Positions 58,063 through 64,000 of a stretch of DNA of 64,000 nt are shown piece by piece. The notes under the pieces were generated by a model that did no database searches, was not told the DNA's origin, and saw only the letters and a program-made list of their open reading frames with translations. The DNA comes from Chimonanthus salicifolius (lineage: Eukaryota > Streptophyta > Magnoliopsida > Laurales > Calycanthaceae): the NCBI GenBank assembly GCA_013350335.1, contig CM023539.1, forward strand, positions 24,979,043 to 25,043,042, written 5' to 3'. Every line of letters starts with the position of its first letter. The stretch's first letter is position 1. A program made the translations under genes and the position numbers.

Positions 58063-60153
58063 TCAAGCTGGTTCGGAGATATCTAATAATCTCAGGTTGC
58101 TAACAACAGAATCAAGTTGAGCCCGAGGAACTGACTTGGTGAAAATGTCGACAAGTTGATCAGAGGATTTCAGATGTGGAGTGGCAATCGACCTCGATGT
58201 GCTTGGCTCTCTCATGAAAGACCGGATTGGAGGCGATGTTGATGGCCGCTTGATTATCACAGAACATAATAAGGGGATCAACAAGAGCAAAGCCCAATTC
58301 TGTAAGAAACTGGCGGATCCAAAGTAATTCAGCGGTAGTATTAGCCATGGCACGATACTCAGCTTCAGCACTGGAACGGACCACAACAGACTGCTTCTTA
58401 CTGCGCCAGCAGACCAGATGGGAGCCCAGGAAGACGCAATAACCAGTGGTAGAACGTCGGTCATCAGGAGAGTCTGCCCAATTAGCGTCGGAATATCCTC
58501 GGATAGGCAAAGAAGTCTGGTGAGCAAAGAACAATCCCCGTCCTGGATGAGTTTTAATGTAGCGGAGGATGCGGAAGACTGCATGGAGATGAGTATCCCA
58601 GGGAGCCTGCATGAATTGGCTAACACCACCAACAACATATGATAAATCAGGTCGGATGATGGTGAGATTTCCCAACCAGCTTCTGATAAAACGTAGGAGA
58701 ATCCAGAAGAGTCCCATCTGAGGCAGAGAGCTTGGTATTGGTATCAAGTGGAGTATCAGCTAGTTTGCAACCAGAGTAACCGGCATCTTGAAGGAGATCA
58801 AGGGCATACTTGCGTTGAAATAGAGTGAGGCCCTGAGATGAACGAGCAACTTCAATCCCAAGAAAGTAACGCAATGGTCCCAGATCTTTGATAGCAAACT
58901 TGCGGTGAAGATATGCTTTGAAGGTAGAGATGGCGGTCGCATCATTGCCAGTGAGAACAATATCATCCACATAAACAACTAAAATCATAAACCATAGTAG
59001 AACATCGATAAATAAAGACTGAGTGATCCATCTGGCATCTGGAGAAACCATAAGGTAATACAGCACTGCTGAACTTCTCAAACCAAGCCCGAGGAGATTG
59101 CTTGAGGCCATACAAAGCTTTCCGGAGACAACAGACAGAATGGGACTCCCCTACTTGACAAACCCTGGAGGGCGTAGCATGTAAACTTCATCATGTAAAT
59201 CACCATGAAGGAAGGCATTCTTCATATCTAACTGATGAAGCAGCCAAGCATTGGTGGTGGCAAGAGAAATCAAAATTCGAACAGATGTGATTTTGGCCAC
59301 TGGTGAAAAGGTCTCTTGATAGTCTACCCCATAGGTCTGTGTGAATCATTTAGCAACTAAACGAGTCTTATAGCGAGCAATGGACCCATCGGGATTGTGT
59401 TTCAAGGGAAATATCCATTTGCTGCCAACCGGAGTCTTGCCTAGAGGAAGAGGCACCATATCCCAAGTATGATTATGTTCTAGAGCATCTAATTCTTCAG
59501 CCATGGCTGCCTTCCAAGAGAGGTCCAGAAGAGCAGCGTCAACTCTCTTGAGAATCTTAACACTCTCCAGGGCTGTAAGGAAGCTGTGATAGAAAGGAAA
59601 AATAGCATGATAAGAAACAAATTGAGCAAGTGGATGGAGAGTGCATGTACGCTTACCTTTTCGAAGGGCAATGGGGAGGTCAAACTGAACAGTGTTGGGT
59701 GGATCTGGTCCAGAAGCAGATGTGATAGGGGCGTGTGATGGAGACGGATGCTGGGGTGGCCTGCGTCGATAGACCAAGGTAGGCTTGGAAGTGCTAGCTG
59801 GAGTGGAGTGAGGAGCAGTATCAGAAGGAAGAAGAGGTAAAACAGAGTAAGAAAGTGAACCAGAGGATGAAGAGAAATATGAGACTGTCTCAAAGAATGT
59901 GACATCCATAGACACAGGTTTTTCCAGTGGTAGGATCAAAACACTTGTAACCTTTGTGAAAGGCTGAATAACCTAAAAAAATGCAGCGCACAGCACGAGG
60001 GGAAAGCTTATCACCAGAGAAATGGTGAACAAAGCATGCACAACCAAAAATATGTAATGGCAAAATGGGAATGTGTTTATGAAGTGAGAGTAGTTGAACA
60101 GGTGACTGGCTTGACAAAACACGGGAGGGCTGGTGGGATTCTAGTAGCAGCAA
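58063..60153 (-). pseudogene. Copia pol remnant: integrase end, reverse transcriptase, RNase H
   Basis: On minus, in order: integrase C-terminal part (FGCACFVHHFSGDKLSPRA, FLGYSAFHKGYKCFDP), a variable linker, RT from WKAAMAEELDALEHNHTWD and VGSKWIFPLKHNPDGSI, a TGA near 59346, LDMKNAFLHGDL on a shifted frame, the catalytic YVDDIVLTG (about 58966-58992), and RNase H with SDANWADSPDDRRSTTGY, SSAEAEYRA and KHIEVDCH, then QLVDIFTKSVP. It would have copied element RNA into DNA. The first integrase domains are absent and frame breaks occur in RT, so it cannot act alone. Confidence 0.88.
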
Positions 60154-60771
60154 TAGACGACACCATAGAGGGGAGAAGGAAGCATTGTTACAGCAGGAAG
60201 TAGCAGATCACAGCAGAAAAAGGCCCAAAAAACAATTTTTGTCGTTCCCAACAGTTGTGAGGAAGACCAAGAAATAGGGACCCACTGTTGACTGAAACCC
60301 TGGGTCCACCCTTGACAAGTGTAGGTGAGCCAGGGGCAACACCAGTGGAAGAAACCTGGAGGGTATCCGTGTACAGATCCAGCAGATGTAGGTGAAAAAT
60401 AAAAAACTGGCGATGCTTTGCCGAGACTGACGAGGGAAAGATGGTAACCAAAAACCAACTTCGGGGTAGTGAAATCTAGAAGTCCACTGTATAGATGAAG
60501 GGTTCCACCAAAAACGGCAAGGAATAATGTGGTCGCACCTGCCAAAGATGCGCCGATGATGAGATCGAAGTCCAAGAATGGACTGCTGCAGAAGGAAACT
60601 AACGAAGGCACTTCTGGAAATCTGAGACAGAGAAGATCTTAGATCCAAAGGCAGAGGGAAGAGATGATCCGCTACAGAGTCCTCGAAAAACTGAAATCCG
60701 ATGAGGAACAGTAAAACGGAAGAGGAACAAAGCTCCTTACAGTGTCCAGAAGATCTTTCTGGCTGATACCA
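60154..60771 (-). mobile_element. Copia 5' leader fused to integrase
   Basis: About 600 bp follow the PBS on minus. No gag motif is visible. Its frames (60141-60648) are rich in Leu, Phe, Ser and Trp without known domains, and the sequence joins integrase at about 60150. This is the deletion junction or a replaced segment of the derivative. Confidence 0.5.
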
Positions 60772-61038
60772 TGTTGAATATTATAATAAAACTAAGAAAA
60801 TATGCAGAAGAAAAGAGTAAATAGAGGAAATACCTACTGCGAGAATCCTCTCCCTTTTCTGTATTATATTCCAATGTATATTTCAACTTTACATTGTACA
60901 TGAATAAATAGAGTATGAGGAGCCAATCATGATGGCAAAAAAAGGAAACTAAATAATCTAAATCTAATGACAACTGTGCTATGCAAAATACACTGAATGT
61001 GGACACTTTCTATCCCAAATGGGTCAGGTCTCACAACA
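60772..61038 (-). repeat. Copia 5' LTR
   Basis: Partner of 57790-58055; on minus it is followed directly by the PBS. Confidence 0.9.
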
Positions 61039-62930
61039 CACACCACTAATCAGAATGTAGTTTATAACTTTGATTTCCATTTTTCTTAAGCCCATAAGAA
61101 AATGTCACACATGCTCCTTCATGTGGACTCAAACATGTACCATAACACTCACCAAGAACTAACAATACATACCCATCAGATTGCACATAGGAAACGAAGT
61201 AGTCTTATTACATGTCTATTGTGCCTCAACCGAACACCATAAAGGATTTATTACATCACAAAGTTCATACAGACAATAATTAAATACAACATAAACTTCC
61301 CAACAGCAGGGAAATATAATAGAGGGACTCCACCCCTACTGCAGCTGAGGATCATCCAACCCTTCCTCGTCCAAGTTCCCAGTAACGTAAGAGATGTGAG
61401 CTAAACAACCCAGAGAAGAGAGTACAACAAATAATATAGCATATTATCATTTATAAACATGTTATCACCCAACATTTTATACACTCAGAAATCATACAGT
61501 TTTTCTATAAATCAACGTCTAACATAGATATTTGACAATGCATGCTCTTTCTTCCTTAAAACAATACCCCTGTCAATCGACATCTGCAGTGCACTCAGGC
61601 CGCGAATACGTTCTACACGAGCGACCTTGTTACCAATTCAATTGCTTCACACAGTACGTATAAACACCTTACACTACAGTTATTCACAACCCAGTGTTGC
61701 ACCTAGCGTGTGAGGTAATTTGATATGCAAAACACATCACTCAAGGCATATCAATACATAGATTAAATCCCCGTTCAACCCATTAATATATCCCACATGA
61801 TCATGATAAATTCCCACTCAGCTAACATGGTTCCTAAGCCCATCTATATGGAATCACACATAATAAATCAGCAATTTGTATTTAAACTATACTATGCCAG
61901 AAATAACTCAATACACTCAGTTCCACGGTATAAAATGACTGCATGTCTCTTTTACCGTCATCGTCGATCGAGTCCATCTACACTTTATTTATCATTTACC
62001 ACGTAAATGCACTAACCCTGCAACACATTGTTATATACACAAATACGTGCGTTCCAATTGGAACCACGGTTCCACGGTATAAAATGACTGCATATGTCTC
62101 TTTTACCATCATCGTCAATCGGGTACATCTACCCTTTATTTATCATTTACCACGTAAATGCACTAACCCTGCAACACATTGTTATATACACAAAGTACAC
62201 AAATACATGTGTTCCAATCGAAATCACAGGTTGGAAACTAATCTATCGGAAGATCTCCAACTTGTTTACCAATTAGCCTCTAAGCACATAAGTGGATTCC
62301 GTAGTCCGTTCTAAGATAGCTAAGCCTCGGCATCCTGCACTTTCTTATGTTCACGTTTCACATATAGAAACAATTTTCATCCCGTTACGTGTGAACAGTG
62401 TCGGTATCGCGTTCTGGTCTCGTTCACATCTCTTCCATCAATATACTAACCCGGCTCCCCATTCATTGCGTAGAACCAATGGTATAGGATGTTAAGTTTA
62501 AAATGTAATATGCCATGCATTTAACAAAAACAGTGTACTTGAATCTCCTCACCGTAAACTGGTGAGTGTTTTTGAGTGAACTATCAAAAACGATTAAAAT
62601 TGTATAAATACATGGTCTAAAAACTACGATCTTATAAGCTATCTCTTATATTTTTCTCATTTTAATCTCCCCTTAAATCGAGAAAGTCAAAACGTACAAG
62701 TGTACGTTGAAGAGTAAAAGCTCGGTGGCAATGCGTGCGATAATACACACTAAAAGAATATCAACATTCCAAATGGAAGCAAAACTGACCAAAAAGTAAT
62801 AAAATAAAACAACACCGAGAACGGAGTGTTTTAAGAAGAGTCGGCATACAAAACACAGAGAAAATAAAATTCAGTGCATGTCTCGTATTATCAACGGGTG
62901 ATCGTTACCTCGATGTATGGAGACCAAGGT
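61039..62930 (-). mobile_element. Continuation of the gypsy-type LTR interrupted by copia
   Basis: Resumes after the CACAC duplication. It includes a leader-like block (CCACCCCTACTGCAGCTGAGG near 61328-61350) comparable in position to the block after the candidate acceptor of the long gypsy LTRs, and a 149-bp tandem duplication. The far end of the LTR (TG start on minus) was not located, so the extent is approximate. Confidence 0.4.
61921..62218. repeat. 149-bp tandem duplication
   Basis: The unit starting TTCCACGGTATAAAATGACT occurs at 61921 and again at 62070, with few differences including a short CAAAGTA insertion near the end of the second unit. Confidence 0.92.
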
Positions 62931-62936
62931 TGTCAA

Positions 62937-62969
62937 AATCACACGAGTCGCAAGTCGACTCGTGTGATT
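62937..62969. repeat. Perfect 14-bp inverted repeat
   Basis: AATCACACGAGTCG and CGACTCGTGTGATT are separated by 5 bp. Further GACTCG/CGAGTC copies follow to about 63090. The context (GGTTGTCAAAATC) looks like the end of a MITE, but a partner end was not found. Confidence 0.8.
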
Positions 62970-63645
62970 CGAATTGAGTCGAGTGTTCACCCGACTCAAA
63001 TCGGACACCATATCGACCAATGATGATTATCACACGTTTTTTTGTTCAACTCGTGACTCGTACGAATCGAATCGTAGTATCGTAGAGTTGCTCGATACAA
63101 AATTTTGTTGGCAAAATTTTCGCATGGGATTATGAAACGGCTTTTGCATGGCCATTTAAGTAAGTAATCTGTTTATTGGCCTAAATTCTCAAGAAAATCT
63201 CATTCATTGGCCTACATCATTGACAGAAATCTCTCGAGACTCCAAAGCCTCTACAACGTCATTCGTTAACCTCTGAAACTTCTCCCAAGCCTCATACCCT
63301 TCGCAAGCCATCTGCGACTCTCTCCAAGGATTCGCAAGTCTTTGCAACTGCCTCCTACCCTTCGCAAGCCATATGGAAGTTGGTACAAGCATTCGCAACT
63401 CAGTGTTAAGTTCTCCATGCAGTCGCAAGCCTTTGATTCTTCTCTTCCAGGTATGGGTTCTTTTTCTTTCACTGTTTTCCAATTCCATAACTATGTTTTT
63501 CGCAATTCTTCTTCTCCTCTTTCTCATGTTTTGTTTTTCTTTTTTTTTCTCTTCGTCTGCAAATCTTATTCTCTTTTCTTTCTCTGTTTTCGTTTTTCTT
63601 CTCTTTTCTCTGTTTGTTTCTTCTCTTTTTCTATTTGTTTCTCCT
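62970..63645. other. Stretch with recurrent CGCAAG motifs and CT-rich tail, no gene proved
   Basis: From 63297 to 63432 the words CTTCGCAAGCCAT, GATTCGCAAGTC, CATTCGCAAC and GTCGCAAGCC recur, followed by a donor-like CTTCCAG/GTATGG (63448-63453) and a T/C-rich stretch. It could be a leader exon, but there is no supported coding frame. Confidence 0.3.
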
Positions 63646-63740
63646 ATTTATGATTCGCAGGTCCTTTGTTTTTCCCATTTATGATTCACAGGTCCTCTAT
63701 TTTTCCTTTATATGATTCGCAGGTCCTCTGTTTTTCTATT
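63646..63740. repeat. 31-bp tandem repeat, 3 units
   Basis: Units with TATGATTCRCAGGTCCTYTR followed by TTTTTC start at about 63646, 63677 and 63709. Confidence 0.88.
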
Positions 63741-63837
63741 TCTGTTTGATTGACTTGTTGACCTATGTAATGCTATATGTATGAAATACGTTTCATGAAA
63801 TAAAAATAGAATTATGGAAGATTGCACTGTAAACTAT

Positions 63838-63965
63838 TATACACCATATAGTATACTGTTACAGTGCATACTGTATGGTGTACAATATACTGTATGAATA
63901 ACAGTATATTGTTATACAGTATACAGTATTGTATATTGTTACGTATAACACTATAACAGTCAATG
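63838..63965. repeat. AT-rich inverted-repeat cluster
   Basis: TACACCATATAGTAT and ATACTGTATGGTGTA form a near-perfect stem, followed by several overlapping ACAGTATA/TATACTGT words. It may be part of a MITE or cruciform-prone sequence. Confidence 0.7.
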
Positions 63966-64000
63966 TCACACATACCGTTCTCGGGATATTAACGGCAACT

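Larger units (their letters stand above)
57790..61038 (-). mobile_element. Copia element, deletion derivative, with LTRs and TSD
   Basis: LTRs of about 266 bp (57790-58055 and 60772-61038) start TGTTGTGAGACC and end AATATTCAACA on minus. The element is flanked by CACAC at 57785-57789 and 61039-61043. TGGTATCAG directly follows the 5' LTR (60764-60771 region), and a GGGGGAG polypurine tract precedes the 3' LTR. At 3.25 kb it is much shorter than the usual 5 kb: the leader is fused to the last part of integrase, so gag, protease and most of integrase are gone. The LTRs differ at roughly ten sites by eye, so the insertion is not very recent. Confidence 0.9.

Noticed and set aside
57740..58066. 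108-codon frame at the copia 3' LTR and its twin at 60737-61006
   Set aside because: These are the LTR itself read as protein; the same frame recurs in both LTRs.

Overview
This is a nuclear segment of a large-genome seed plant, most likely an angiosperm. It is AT-rich, its only convincing host gene is split by multi-kilobase introns, and most of the rest is nested and decayed retrotransposons of plant type: Ty1/copia of the Sirevirus sort, Ty3/gypsy of Athila/Tat and chromovirus sorts, plus MULE, hAT and SINE debris. I cannot name the species.

Layout. 1-9.6 kb holds Athila/Tat-type debris (integrase end at 1-549, gag piece at 5701-6153 on minus, a probable promoter-bearing LTR behind it), a small hAT element with an exact 8-bp target duplication, a SINE-like element and a Sire LTR stub. 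9.6-16.7 kb holds a Sire LTR (9797-11739) and a 3.4-kb solo LTR (13086-16474, TSD AGCCA). 17.8-21.9 kb is a decayed gypsy gag-pol. 22.4-26.2 kb is the 3' end of a Sire element with its LTR. 26.2-30 kb is a gypsy remnant of LTR, gag stub, PBS and LTR. 31681-39405 is a Sire element flanked by CAAAC, with almost no internal domain and a gypsy solo LTR (32956-36223, TSD AGTTC) nested in its 3' LTR. 41.1-46.9 kb is a MULE transposase pseudogene split by another solo LTR (41483-45111, TSD GGATG). 48724-55572 on minus is the 3' two-thirds of a P5-type protein disulfide isomerase gene in six exons. 56-64 kb holds an orphan exon-like segment, Sire and copia debris, and a deletion-derivative copia element (57790-61038, TSD CACAC) inserted in another gypsy-type LTR.

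Most unusual signal. The long gypsy LTRs (four copies, all TGT...ACA; three are solo with exact 5-bp TSDs, the fourth has a primer-binding site that fixes the orientation as minus) each carry, in the same mid-LTR slot, an array of short CpG-centred inverted repeats. The motif differs between copies: TTCAGTCGACTGAA at 14.8-15.3 and 34.4-35.0 kb, TCGAYACATCGAC-like at 28.8-29.2 kb, and GGGTTCGGCC...GGCCGAACCC at 42.9-43.6 kb. The two copies with the most similar flanks carry different arrays, while two more diverged copies share one, so the arrays look like exchangeable modules. In all four copies the array lies between a good splice donor (GTAAGT, GTATGT or GTAAGA) and a pyrimidine-rich acceptor, 1.5-1.9 kb apart, which suggests a leader intron inside the LTR.

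No CRISPR, operon, rRNA or functional tRNA gene is visible. Nearly all other open frames are shadows inside repeats.
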